Assembly (NCBI RefSeq): GCF_049673005.1
Contig: NZ_JBATXB010000113.1
Location: forward strand, 1-20,074
DNA: 20,074 bases
From: Carnobacterium_A sp049673005
GTDB taxonomy: Bacteria; Bacillota; Bacilli; Lactobacillales; Carnobacteriaceae
Direction of reading: 5' to 3'
The stretch's first letter is position 1. Every line of letters starts with the position of its first letter. Made by a program: the position numbers and the translations under genes. The notes under the pieces are model-generated. The model was not told the DNA's origin and searched no databases. It saw only the letters and a list, made by a program, of their open reading frames with translations. Of this stretch, positions 7,419 through 16,175 are shown piece by piece.

Positions 7419-8387
7419 ATGTCTGAAGATTACTTTGGAAACATCGCAACGGTTGACCAACAATTAAAAAGTTGGCTAGATGATCTAGAAGAAACTGCTT
7501 TAATCGGAACGGTCCATAGTGTTTTTAATAAGGTTATAAATGTATTGTCTATTGATCAAAGCAATCTCTTGACTCTAGCTTTAGAGGATGTGATCTCCTC
7601 ACCGTGGATGATGAAAACAACAGATGCTTACTTGTTCGATAAAATGAAGAGCGAAGTAGCTCCTGGTGATGTAGTGAGGTTATCTAAAAAAGATACAATA
7701 GAATTAAACCAAATGGAATGGAATTACACGACTGCATCTACGAAGTATACAAAAATAGAGAAAAAGAATCCAACTCAATTAATCTTAACGGAAGCATTTC
7801 CGAATGCTATTTACAGATTCATTAAAGAGCAAGGCAAAGATAGCGGATTATTATCGGCTTGGGAAATACACACAATGAAGAAATCAAGTATGACTGAAAC
7901 GACTAATGTGTACGTTAACTTTTTTCTTCAAGCCCTAAAAAATATGGAAGCAGCAATAGAAGAAAACAATAAAGCTGTTTTAAAACATAGTTATGGGTTA
8001 GTAGGATTAGGAGTGGGTCTGACACCATCGGGGGATGACTTCCTGCTTGGTTGTCTAGCGGTCTGGCAAAGTTTTGAGAACCCTTTAGTTGAACAGTTTA
8101 AAGAAAAAGAATGGATAGAAAACGTAAAAAAAAGATCCACATCAGTTAGTGCTTTTATGCTCAAAAACGGTGTGAATGGGTATGTAAATGAAGCGCTTGT
8201 TGATTTGCTAGAGCGCCACCAAGAAAAAGACTTATCCACATACTTATCCCCATTTTTGAAAATAGGTGCTACATCTGGGACAGATATGTTAATAGGAGTA
8301 ATGTTCGCTTATGAACAAATGAATGATTTAAACAGGAGGCAAAAAAATGGTTTCAAAAGTAATGATAGAAAAAAATGCTTATCATGA
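7419..8387 (+). CDS. DUF2877 protein (YlbF/AllH-like, oxamate carbamoyltransferase component)
   Basis: A 322-residue soluble protein. The in-frame ATG at 7407 lacks a ribosome binding site, whereas GGTGAG before 7419 fits. The DUF2877 signature LVGLGVGLTPSGDDFL is at 194-209, and a second glycine-rich motif ATSGTDMLIG lies near the C-terminus. E. coli YlbF, the same family, is one of three proteins reported to form oxamate carbamoyltransferase with FdrA and YlbE. Here it directly precedes those two genes and its end overlaps fdrA by 41 bases, implying coupled translation. Its own catalytic part in the complex is unclear. By context it helps transfer a carbamoyl group to phosphate; the donor substrate in this organism is inferred to be a ureide acid. 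Confidence 0.88.
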   Translation: MSEDYFGNIATVDQQLKSWLDDLEETALIGTVHSVFNKVINVLSIDQSNLLTLALEDVISSPWMMKTTDAYLFDKMKSEVAPGDVVRLSKKDTIELNQMEWNYTTASTKYTKIEKKNPTQLILTEAFPNAIYRFIKEQGKDSGLLSAWEIHTMKKSSMTETTNVYVNFFLQALKNMEAAIEENNKAVLKHSYGLVGLGVGLTPSGDDFLLGCLAVWQSFENPLVEQFKEKEWIENVKKRSTSVSAFMLKNGVNGYVNEALVDLLERHQEKDLSTYLSPFLKIGATSGTDMLIGVMFAYEQMNDLNRRQKNGFKSNDRKKCLS

Positions 8388-9888
8388 TTCGGTGACATTA
8401 ATGTCTTTGTCAGGAAGTATAAGTAAAACAGATGGTGTAAAACAAGCGGTTGTTTCAATGGCCACTCAAATGAATAAAGAATTACTAGAAAATATTGGAT
8501 TAATGACAGAAGAGGCAAATAACGCATCAGAAAATGATTTGATTATTGCTATCGATGCAGACTCTAAAGAGCATATGGAAGCAGCATTCGAGAAAATTGA
8601 AGAAGAATTAAATGCAAAAAAAGGCGGTAAGAAAAAGAATGGTGAAACGTCAGCAGAAAATACAGAAACAGCCTTAACCTTTTTACCAGATGCTAATTTA
8701 GCGGTTATCTCTGTACCTGGAACGTATGCTGCTCGAGAAGCACGTAAAGCTTTAAATAAAAATCTTAACGTTATGATTTTTAGCGATAACGTAACAATAG
8801 AAGAAGAAAGAGAATTAAAAGAGCTAGGAAGAGACAAAGGGCTCTTTGTAATGGGACCTGACTGTGGAACTGCCATTATTAATAATGTAGGATTGTGTTT
8901 TGCGAATAAAGTTAGACCAGGAAACATTGGTTTGGTAGGAGCTTCAGGAACAGGTCTTCAAGAAGTAAGTGTCCAAATTGATCGATTAGGCGAAGGCATT
9001 TCGCAAGCAATTGGTGTAGGTGGAAGAGACTTGCAAGAACCAATCGGTGGAATAATGATGCTTGAAGGAATGAAGGCGCTTGAAAAAGATGAGAACACTA
9101 AGGTTATCGTTTTGATTTCTAAGCCACCTGCAGCAAGTGTTCAAGAAAAAATTATGGAACAGATAAAAACAATGACAAAACCAGTGGTAGTTTGTTTCTT
9201 AGATGGTGATGCGACAGATGTAGAAAAAGTTGGAGCTTCATTTGCAGGAACATTGAGACAAGGAGCCGTTCTAGCTGTACAAGCTTTAGGTAACTCTGAT
9301 AAAGAGTGGACCAATGCGATTAGCGAAAAACAAACTAACTGGATCAAGAGTCAAAAAGAAGAAATGAATTCTTCTCAAAAATATATTCGTGGTCTATTTT
9401 GTGGAGGCACGCTTACTTCGGAAGCATTAACAGTCATTAGACCTCATGTTGAGGCAATAAAAAGTAACGTTGCAAAAAGAGCCAACGAAAAACTTGAAGA
9501 TGTACACGCTAGCTCGGGGAATACCCTTGTTGATTTAGGAGATGATGAGTTTACACAAGGTAAACCACACCCAATGATTGAACCTTCTTTAAGAAATGAG
9601 CGTATTATCGAAGAAGCTAAAGATCCAGAAACAGCCGTTTTACTACTTGATTTTGAATTAGGATACGGTTCTCATGAAGATCCTGTAGGTGTAACAGTTG
9701 AAGCTTTAGAAGAAGCTCAAAAGATTGCAAAAGAAAATGGTCGTCATTTACCAATAATTGCTTACATTTGTGGTACAAGCACCGACAAACAAAGTTATTC
9801 AGAACAAGCTAGAAAATTAGAATCATTAAATGTATGCATCGCAGAAAGTAATGAACAAGCTGCTGAAATAGCAGTGAAATTGATTTGA
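8347..9888 (+). CDS. fdrA: FdrA, succinyl-CoA-synthetase-like carbamoyltransferase subunit
   Basis: A 513-residue protein with an AGGAGG ribosome binding site inside the end of the DUF2877 gene. It has the fold order of FdrA: an N-terminal domain, a charged linker (KKGGKKKNGE, 91-100), a succinyl-CoA-synthetase-alpha-like region and a C-terminal ligase-CoA-like domain. The alpha-like region carries VPGTYAAREA (123-132), MGPDCGTA (169-176), GASGTGLQE (198-206) and GVGGRDLQ (223-230). The C-terminal domain includes LLLDFELGYGSHEDP. I see no equivalent of the phosphohistidine loop of true succinyl-CoA synthetase, so a CoA ligase reaction is unlikely. In E. coli this protein is reported to belong to the enzyme that converts oxalurate and phosphate to oxamate and carbamoyl phosphate. 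The same chemistry on another N-carbamoyl acid is inferred here. Confidence 0.93.
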   Translation: MVSKVMIEKNAYHDSVTLMSLSGSISKTDGVKQAVVSMATQMNKELLENIGLMTEEANNASENDLIIAIDADSKEHMEAAFEKIEEELNAKKGGKKKNGETSAENTETALTFLPDANLAVISVPGTYAAREARKALNKNLNVMIFSDNVTIEEERELKELGRDKGLFVMGPDCGTAIINNVGLCFANKVRPGNIGLVGASGTGLQEVSVQIDRLGEGISQAIGVGGRDLQEPIGGIMMLEGMKALEKDENTKVIVLISKPPAASVQEKIMEQIKTMTKPVVVCFLDGDATDVEKVGASFAGTLRQGAVLAVQALGNSDKEWTNAISEKQTNWIKSQKEEMNSSQKYIRGLFCGGTLTSEALTVIRPHVEAIKSNVAKRANEKLEDVHASSGNTLVDLGDDEFTQGKPHPMIEPSLRNERIIEEAKDPETAVLLLDFELGYGSHEDPVGVTVEALEEAQKIAKENGRHLPIIAYICGTSTDKQSYSEQARKLESLNVCIAESNEQAAEIAVKLI

Positions 9889-9904
9889 AAGTGGGGCGTT
9901 TGAT

Positions 9905-11338
9905 TTGAGTAAAGAAAATAATTTATTTGGTCAAGATTTGAAAGTCATTAATATAGGAACAGCTAAATTTAATAAAGAGGTAGAAATCCAACAGACAGAG
10001 ACGATTCAAGTTAATTGGCAACCACCTGCTGGAGGAAACATCAAGCTTTTAAACGCTCTCGATTCGATTGCAGATAACGACAAAATTGAAGCAGCAAACC
10101 AAGAAGTAATAAAACGTATGAAAGAAGCACATCCTTATTTAATTGATATCGGACTAGCTTTAGATGTTATACCTGGGATGCATTCAAAATTAATTTTACA
10201 TTCAGGCCCTCCTATAACTTGGGATAGAATGGCTGGTCCAGTTAAAGGCGCAATTATTGGAGCTTTAATTTTTGAAGGATTAGCAAGTAATGAAGAAGAA
10301 GCTGTAAACCTTATTGAAGCTGGTGAAATAGAGTTTGCACCATGTAATGAACATTCAACAGTCGGACCAATGGCGGGAATTGTTTCACCATCTATGCCAG
10401 TACATGTTGTTGAAAACGTTGTTCATGGAAACAGAGCTTATTGTACCGTTAATGAAGGTCTTGGAAAAGTACTTCGTTTTGGCGCCTATTCAGAAGAAGT
10501 GATTGAACGTCTAAAATGGTTGAAAGAAGTTTATGCTCCAGCATTAAAAAAAGCGCTTAGTCTTACTGAAGAAGGTATTGATATAAAATCCATCACTGCT
10601 CAAGCTTTGCACATGGGGGATGAATGCCACAACCGAAATAAAGCTTCAACTAGCCTGTTTTACCGTGAAATTTCTGGTTATTTCTTACAAACAGATTTAG
10701 AGAAAAATGAAATAAAAGAAGTTTTAAACTTTATAAAAGGGAATGAACATTATTTCTTAAACCTATCTATGCCAGCCTCTAAAGCTGCATTAGATGCCAG
10801 TCATGGAGTAGCTCATTCTACAGTCGTAACAACGATGGCAAGAAACGGTGTAGAGTTCGGTATAAGAATCAGTGGTTTAGGTGAAAACGAATGGTTTACA
10901 GCACCCGCAAACTTTGTGGAAGGTCTTTTCTTCCCTGGTTTTAGTGAAGAAGACGCAGCACCTGATTTAGGAGATAGCTGTATTACAGAAACTATGGGTA
11001 TTGGCGGATTTGCAATGGGCGCTTCACCAGCAATCGTTCAATTCGTAGGTGGGGATGTAGATGATGCAATCCATAACAGTGAGCAGATGTACACAATCAC
11101 AGTTGGAGAAAATAGTAATTATTCTCTTCCACCGTTAAACTTTAGAGGATCAGCTCTAGGTATCGATTTACGTAAAGTCATTGATACAGGAGTATTGCCA
11201 ATCATTAATACTGGAATGGCACATAAAGTAGCAGGGATTGGTCAAATTGGTGCAGGTATTGTGCATCCGCCAAAAGAATGTTTTGAAGATGCTTTACTAG
11301 CATTTGTGCAAAAGTATAAAAAGGAACAACCTGTATGA
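9905..11338 (+). CDS. ylbE: YlbE-like DUF1116 protein, carbamoyltransferase subunit
   Basis: A 477-residue protein of the DUF1116 family (YlbE, also called AllG). It begins with a TTG codon after AAGTGGGG; no ATG fits better. Conserved stretches are VNWQPPAGG (36-44), CNEHSTVGPMAG (147-158) and MGDECHNRNKAS (237-248). The many invariant Cys/His/Asn residues suggest an active site, and this is probably the main catalytic partner of FdrA and DUF2877. It lies 16 bases after fdrA, and its stop overlaps the carbamate kinase start (ATGA), so expression is closely linked. The family is certain; the substrate is unproven, with allophanate, carboxybiuret or ureidomalonate as candidates instead of oxalurate. 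Confidence 0.92.
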   Translation: MSKENNLFGQDLKVINIGTAKFNKEVEIQQTETIQVNWQPPAGGNIKLLNALDSIADNDKIEAANQEVIKRMKEAHPYLIDIGLALDVIPGMHSKLILHSGPPITWDRMAGPVKGAIIGALIFEGLASNEEEAVNLIEAGEIEFAPCNEHSTVGPMAGIVSPSMPVHVVENVVHGNRAYCTVNEGLGKVLRFGAYSEEVIERLKWLKEVYAPALKKALSLTEEGIDIKSITAQALHMGDECHNRNKASTSLFYREISGYFLQTDLEKNEIKEVLNFIKGNEHYFLNLSMPASKAALDASHGVAHSTVVTTMARNGVEFGIRISGLGENEWFTAPANFVEGLFFPGFSEEDAAPDLGDSCITETMGIGGFAMGASPAIVQFVGGDVDDAIHNSEQMYTITVGENSNYSLPPLNFRGSALGIDLRKVIDTGVLPIINTGMAHKVAGIGQIGAGIVHPPKECFEDALLAFVQKYKKEQPV

Positions 11339-12279
11339 GTAAAATTGTCGTCGCATTAGGCGGCCATATCTTTGGAGATACTCCTACCAAGCAACGACAA
11401 CTAGTTAAACAAGCAAGTAGTTCAATTGTAGACTTAATTGAACAAGGCCATGATGTTATTGTCTCTCATGGAAATTCTCCACAAGTAGGAATGATACAGC
11501 AAGCATTCAGACTTGGAGAAAAACAACAAAAGAGTATACCTTTCATGCCCCTTTCAGATTCTGGGGCAATGAGTCAAGGGTATATAGGCAACCATTTACA
11601 AAATGCACTGAGAGAAGAACTTAAAGAGCGAGAAATAAATAAATCGGTCGTTGTCATCGTTACGCAAACGATAGTTGACAAGCAAGATAAAGAATTTCGA
11701 TTCCCAACCAAACCAATCGGTATCTTTTATACAAAAAAAGAAGCGGATAAACGGATGAGGCAGAATGGGGAAAAGTATGTAGAGGATTCGGGAAGAGGTT
11801 ACCGTAAGGTAATCCCTTCCCCTATTCCTATTCGAATTGTAGAACAAGATAGCATAGATCTATTAGTAAAAGCGGGGATGGTTGTCGTTGCAGTAGGTGG
11901 GGGAGGTATCCCAGTTGTAGAAGAGGGGAACCGACTTTCAGTAGTAGAAGCCGTTATCGATAAGGATTTCTCGAGTCAACACTTGGCTCAAGAAATGGAT
12001 GCTGATTATTTATTTATCTTAACAGAAGTTGATAAAGTAGCGCTAAATTTCGCTAAAGCCAATCAAAAAAATCTAGAAAAAATGTCTGTTAGTGAAACTG
12101 AAAAATGGATGAAGGAAGGTCATTTTCTAGAAGGTAGTATGTTACCAAAAGTCCAAGCAGCTATCTTGTTTGTAAAGTCTAAACGAGGAAGAAAGGCAAT
12201 CATTACTTCGATGGGTAAAACAAAAGAAGCGATATTAGGATTAAACGGTACCATTATTTATGAAGATTCAGAAGGTTAA
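11335..12279 (+). CDS. arcC: Carbamate kinase
   Basis: A 314-residue cytosolic enzyme that transfers phosphate from carbamoyl phosphate to ADP, giving ATP, ammonia and CO2. Three lysines fall in the family's conserved contexts: K126 (PTKPIG), K210 (VIDKD) and K272 (SMLPK), with spacing equal to that I recall for the Enterococcus enzyme. GGGGIPVVEE (188-197) is also intact. Two usually invariant motifs differ: GGNA is GGHI (H11), and HGNGPQVG is HGNSPQVG (S48). These sit in the phosphate/carbamoyl-binding area. The gene overlaps ylbE by four bases. It is the energy-yielding last step of the proposed pathway, as AllK is in allantoin fermentation. No arginine deiminase genes are near, so an arginine role is unlikely. 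Confidence 0.92.
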   Translation: MSKIVVALGGHIFGDTPTKQRQLVKQASSSIVDLIEQGHDVIVSHGNSPQVGMIQQAFRLGEKQQKSIPFMPLSDSGAMSQGYIGNHLQNALREELKEREINKSVVVIVTQTIVDKQDKEFRFPTKPIGIFYTKKEADKRMRQNGEKYVEDSGRGYRKVIPSPIPIRIVEQDSIDLLVKAGMVVVAVGGGGIPVVEEGNRLSVVEAVIDKDFSSQHLAQEMDADYLFILTEVDKVALNFAKANQKNLEKMSVSETEKWMKEGHFLEGSMLPKVQAAILFVKSKRGRKAIITSMGKTKEAILGLNGTIIYEDSEG

Positions 12280-12346
12280 AAAAATGATAGAACGTTCTTT
12301 TTTAGGATTGTTAAAACGAACAGTGTAACTAAAGAAGGGGAATGAT

Positions 12347-13660
12347 ATGAAAAAATCATCCGAGTCATTAAAACTTATTTATGGACCAGAAGATAAACCA
12401 AAAAATTGGAAAGATGCTCTACTTTATTCGCTTCAGTGGGTAATGATTATGGTTTACCCAGTGATTTGGGGCTATGCTATTGTGGGTAAAGGATTGGATT
12501 TAAACGATGCTGTTTTAGCTGAGTATATGGGAAGAGTCGTATTAATGATTGGCTTATCAACGTTTATACAATCCATGGCAGGACACAAACTTTCTATGAT
12601 CTCAGGGCCAAATATTATTCCTTCTTTAGCAATAGTGGCTGCTTATGAAGTAGGTGGAGAGGCCTATGCCTTAGCTTCTTTTAATGCCTATATGATAGCA
12701 GGAATATTGATTGCCATACTGGGAATGACAGGAGCTTTAAATTCAATTGGAAAAGTATGGACACCTCTTACGCAAGGATCAATGGTTTTAATGGTTGGGT
12801 TAGCTACTAGTTTTTCTGGAATGGAGCTACTAGCAGTTTATGGAGTCGGTTGGGCATATTATGTAGGAATATTTTTAGCGTTAGTCTGCGGGATTCTTTC
12901 GATAAAAGGCAAAGGGGTTCTGGCGACTATTCCAGTATTGATTGTTATCGTATTAGGGTATGCCATTTTTATGATTCAAGGAACATTTAATTGGGCATTG
13001 GTTGAAACGATGCCAACTATCCTTATTCCTAAATTGTTTCCATTCGGAATGACACTACCGCCTTTAGATTTAATCGTTACGATGACAATTGTTCATTTTT
13101 TTTCAGCGATAAATGTATACGGAAATGTACAAGGTTATGCAGGATTATTGGATGTAAAAATATCTCCTAAAAGAGAAAAAAGATTGTTTAGTGTTTTTGG
13201 TTTAATTGAAGGAACACTAGCAGGCCTTTTGGGTGTTCCAGGCTATGCACCATATGGTGAGAATTTAGGGTTTCTTCTTTTAACTAAAGTGGCTTCGCGT
13301 TACTTTATCCTTGCATCAAGCCTACTCGTAATCTTCTTGAGTTTTTTTGGTAAAATTGCCGGTTTGATGGCAGCTATACCTGAACCAGTCGCAGGAGCTG
13401 TTCTTCTAGGAGTTGCTTCAACGTTAATTGGGATCGGCATAGACTCATCAAAGAAGTCAGTGAAATTTGAGACAAGAGAGATGTTTATTGTTGGGTTTTC
13501 CTTATTTTTTGCTCTTGGAACTTCTAGGTTATCAACTGAGTTTTTTAAAGGCTTTCCACGCATCGTTGGTACCATTATGAGTAATCCTGTTATCCTGGTC
13601 ATCATCTTAGTTATTTTACTTGAACAAATTATCTTTAGGGAAAGGAAAGTAAACAGTTAA
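12347..13660 (+). CDS. NCS2-family nucleobase/ureide permease
   Basis: A 437-residue membrane protein with about 12-14 helices and a GAAGGGG ribosome binding site. It matches the NCS2 (uracil/xanthine) symporter family: the start KPKNWKDALLYSLQ (17-30), SGPNIIPSLA (85-94) and the TM10 loop GVPGYAPYGENLGF, with E305 in GEN as in UraA. Two substrate or proton sites differ. The TM1 His after Q is Trp (LQWV, 29-32), and the usual AEH in TM8 reads IVHFF, losing the Glu. This suggests a non-standard substrate. It sits between carbamate kinase and the first biuret-hydrolase-like gene and probably imports the cyclic ureide. Confidence 0.85.
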   Translation: MKKSSESLKLIYGPEDKPKNWKDALLYSLQWVMIMVYPVIWGYAIVGKGLDLNDAVLAEYMGRVVLMIGLSTFIQSMAGHKLSMISGPNIIPSLAIVAAYEVGGEAYALASFNAYMIAGILIAILGMTGALNSIGKVWTPLTQGSMVLMVGLATSFSGMELLAVYGVGWAYYVGIFLALVCGILSIKGKGVLATIPVLIVIVLGYAIFMIQGTFNWALVETMPTILIPKLFPFGMTLPPLDLIVTMTIVHFFSAINVYGNVQGYAGLLDVKISPKREKRLFSVFGLIEGTLAGLLGVPGYAPYGENLGFLLLTKVASRYFILASSLLVIFLSFFGKIAGLMAAIPEPVAGAVLLGVASTLIGIGIDSSKKSVKFETREMFIVGFSLFFALGTSRLSTEFFKGFPRIVGTIMSNPVILVIILVILLEQIIFRERKVNS

Positions 13661-13695
13661 CTAGTCTTGATTAGAATGGTAAAGGAGGAGAAATA

Positions 13696-14538
13696 ATGAA
13701 TGGAAAAAAGAATGCAATACAAATGCAACTTGAAAAAGATTATGAATCGTTTCTAGAAAATAAAGTTATTCCTTATCCCACTTGGCAATATGGTGAGATA
13801 AAAGGCACATTAATTAAACTAGAAGTTGAAGATACACCGAACTTTGGTGATACAGCTTATATAGAACTAGATTCTGGTAGAACGGCATTTATATCTGTTG
13901 ATATGCAAACCGATTTTTGCGGTCCAAATGGATACGTTGATGTGATGGGGTATGATTTATCCTTAACAGCTAGTGCGATAAAACCAATTAAAAAAGTATT
14001 AGATACAATAAGAGATACAGATATTCAGATTATTCATACAAGAGAAGGACACTCACCTGACCTATCTGATGCTCCTTATTTAAAAGTATTAAGATCTAAA
14101 ATTATTGGAAAAGGGATTGGAATTGGAGATAAGCCAGAAAGTGGCTTAGGACGATTATTAATCCGCGGAGAAAAAAACTGGGATATTATCGATGAGTTAT
14201 ACCCTCTTCCTGGAGAAATCATCATTGATAAAGCTGGAAAAGGCGCCTTTGCAAGCAGCAATATTCACTTAGTTTTGAAGAATTTAGGAATTACGCATTT
14301 AGTTTTAACGGGTATTACTGCAGACGTTTGTGTGCACACTATCATGAGAGAAGCGAATGATTATGGCTATGGATGTATTTTATTAAAAGATGCAACAGGT
14401 GCAACAGATCAAGGGAATTGCGACTCGGCAATAAAGTCTATAAAAATGCAAGGTGGCGTGTTTGGCAACGTTTCAGATTCAGATAAATTTGTAAAAGCCA
14501 TAAATGAAGCAAATTTAACTAAAGATGAAAAGGACTAA
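13696..14538 (+). CDS. biuH: Isochorismatase-fold amidohydrolase 1, biuret-hydrolase-like
   Basis: A 280-residue cysteine hydrolase with an AAAGGAGG ribosome binding site. The triad is D69 (SVDMQTDFC), K179 (IDKAGKGAF) and C212 (ITADVCVHT). Q252 (KMQGGVFG) aligns with the Gln I recall as important in Rhizobium biuret hydrolase. The Lys-Cys gap (33) and Cys-Gln gap (40) equal those recalled for that enzyme (K142, C175, Q215). Other shared features are GYVDVMGYDLSLT, HTREGHSPDL and an N-terminal PYPTW. Biuret hydrolase makes allophanate and ammonia from biuret. The N-terminus is about 40 residues longer than enzyme 2. Triuret hydrolase, ureidoacrylate hydrolase (RutB) or an N-carbamoyl amidase are the alternatives. 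Confidence 0.85.
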   Translation: MNGKKNAIQMQLEKDYESFLENKVIPYPTWQYGEIKGTLIKLEVEDTPNFGDTAYIELDSGRTAFISVDMQTDFCGPNGYVDVMGYDLSLTASAIKPIKKVLDTIRDTDIQIIHTREGHSPDLSDAPYLKVLRSKIIGKGIGIGDKPESGLGRLLIRGEKNWDIIDELYPLPGEIIIDKAGKGAFASSNIHLVLKNLGITHLVLTGITADVCVHTIMREANDYGYGCILLKDATGATDQGNCDSAIKSIKMQGGVFGNVSDSDKFVKAINEANLTKDEKD

Positions 14539-14639
14539 AATTAAGAATAATAAAAAACTACTATTTTTTAACATATACTAACGAATCAGTAATCATAAAT
14601 ATAAGTTATAGTACAAGTTCATTCTAAGGAGAACGAGTT

Positions 14640-16175
14640 ATGGAATCATTCAATGGTCATGTTAAGTTATGGCAAAAAACAGATATTGACGGGTTTTTTG
14701 GATTATTCACAAACAACTTAACCAACTTACTTGTGATGGCAGGTTTGTTAATAAGTACTGGGATACCAGCCACACTAACTTTTGGTTCAATCTTACCCGC
14801 AGTCGGTCTATCTATTTTTGTCAGTAGTGTCATCTATACTTATATGGCTTATCGATTGGCAAAAAAAGAAAAAAGAAATACAGTAACAGCATTGCCTTCA
14901 GGAACTAGCGTGCCTCATATGTTTTTAATTGTCTTTCTAATCATCGGTCCGGTTTACCGAGCAACCGGGGATCCTTACTTGGCTTGGTATGCTAGCTTAG
15001 CCTGGGGATTTATTGAAGGAATCATTGAACTATCTGGATCACTTTTTGGAGCGAAAATCAGAAAGTTAATTCCTAGATCAGCTATGCTGGGCTCTTTAGC
15101 AGGAGCGTCTATCACATTTATCGCAATGTCACCTGCAATGCAAACGTTTGATCTGCCCTATATTGGCTTGATCTCATTCATTATTATTTTACTAGGTTGG
15201 TTTGGAAAAGTTAAATTTCCATTTCATTTGCCTGTTGGTTTAGTAGCCATTATTGTCGGAACGGCAATTGGGTGGGCTACCGGGGTTATGGACTTGGATG
15301 CGTTAGTAGGTTCATTAAATAGTATTAAGTTTTCTGTTCCAACTTTTTCAATCAATCGTATTGTTAGTGGTTTTTCTGAAGCACTCCCTTTTATTGTTTC
15401 AGCTATTCCTCTTGGTATTTATAATATGCTTGAAACAATTGATAATGTTGAGAGCGCTGAAGTAGCGGGTGATTCTTATAGTACGACTAAAACGATGCTG
15501 GCAGATGGATCGACAAGTATCTTAGCCAGCTTAATGGGTAGTCCTTTTCCAACAGCTGTTTTTATTGGACACCCTGGATGGAAAGAAGCAGGAGCAAGAA
15601 TCGGCTATACACTAGCAACAGGGATAGCTGTTTTAATGATCACTTGGTTGGGGTTAATTTCATTATTGTTAACGATTATTCCTCTTGAAGCCGTTTTACC
15701 TATCTTAATCTACATTGGTTTAATGATAGGCGCACAAGCTTTCCAAGAAGTAGATTTAAAATATGCTCCAGCAGTCATTCTTGCTTTGATCCCTTGGTTA
15801 GCGGATTGGGGGAAGAATATTATTGGAAATGCTCTTAACGCAGCTGGGACAGATGCCTTAACTGTTGGGTATGAGGCGATGGAACTAGCAGGATTGCCTT
15901 ATGGAGGCTTAATTGCTTTAAGTTCTGGGGCTATTATCATAAGCATGCTTTGGTCAAGTATTTTATCCTTTATAATTGATCGGAATTTTCATTATGCAGC
16001 CATAACAGCTCTTCTCGGATCTATTTTCTCCTTCTTTGGATTAATACATTATGAAGCGGTTGGAATTGGTATCGGAATAGAAACAGCGGTGAGCTACATC
16101 ATTGTGAGTATTATTTTAGGTATATTTTATAAAAAAATAAATAAAAACAAAAATGGAGGAATTAATTATGACTAA
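14640..16175 (+). CDS. Permease A, NCS2/AzgA-like
   Basis: A 511-residue membrane protein with about 12 helices and an AAGGAG ribosome binding site. It belongs to the xanthine/uracil/AzgA-like permeases. Shared features with permease B (16853-18394) include DxxGFFGLFxNxLTNLL near residue 17, TALPSGTSVPH, IPRSAMLGSLAGA, ETIDNVESAE and SPFPTAVFIGHPGWK. The ETIDNVE segment is a likely substrate or cation site. It lies 101 bases after biuret-hydrolase-like gene 1 and its end overlaps gene 2 by 8 bases. It presumably imports a substrate of the adjacent hydrolases, such as biuret, cyanurate or a related ureide. The substrate is not known. Confidence 0.82.
   Translation: MESFNGHVKLWQKTDIDGFFGLFTNNLTNLLVMAGLLISTGIPATLTFGSILPAVGLSIFVSSVIYTYMAYRLAKKEKRNTVTALPSGTSVPHMFLIVFLIIGPVYRATGDPYLAWYASLAWGFIEGIIELSGSLFGAKIRKLIPRSAMLGSLAGASITFIAMSPAMQTFDLPYIGLISFIIILLGWFGKVKFPFHLPVGLVAIIVGTAIGWATGVMDLDALVGSLNSIKFSVPTFSINRIVSGFSEALPFIVSAIPLGIYNMLETIDNVESAEVAGDSYSTTKTMLADGSTSILASLMGSPFPTAVFIGHPGWKEAGARIGYTLATGIAVLMITWLGLISLLLTIIPLEAVLPILIYIGLMIGAQAFQEVDLKYAPAVILALIPWLADWGKNIIGNALNAAGTDALTVGYEAMELAGLPYGGLIALSSGAIIISMLWSSILSFIIDRNFHYAAITALLGSIFSFFGLIHYEAVGIGIGIETAVSYIIVSIILGIFYKKINKNKNGGINYD

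Noticed and set aside
8466..8927. 153-codon minus-strand open frame inside fdrA
   Set aside because: It is antisense to a strongly conserved FdrA region and has no recognisable domain or start signal.
8347..9888. FdrA as a true succinyl-CoA synthetase or acyl-CoA ligase
   Set aside because: No phosphohistidine loop was found, and the DUF2877/DUF1116/carbamate kinase neighbours fit the oxamate-carbamoyltransferase type.
11335..12279. Carbamate kinase as part of an arginine deiminase pathway
   Set aside because: No arcA, arcB or arginine/ornithine antiporter is present, and the gene is coupled to ylbE by a 4-base overlap.
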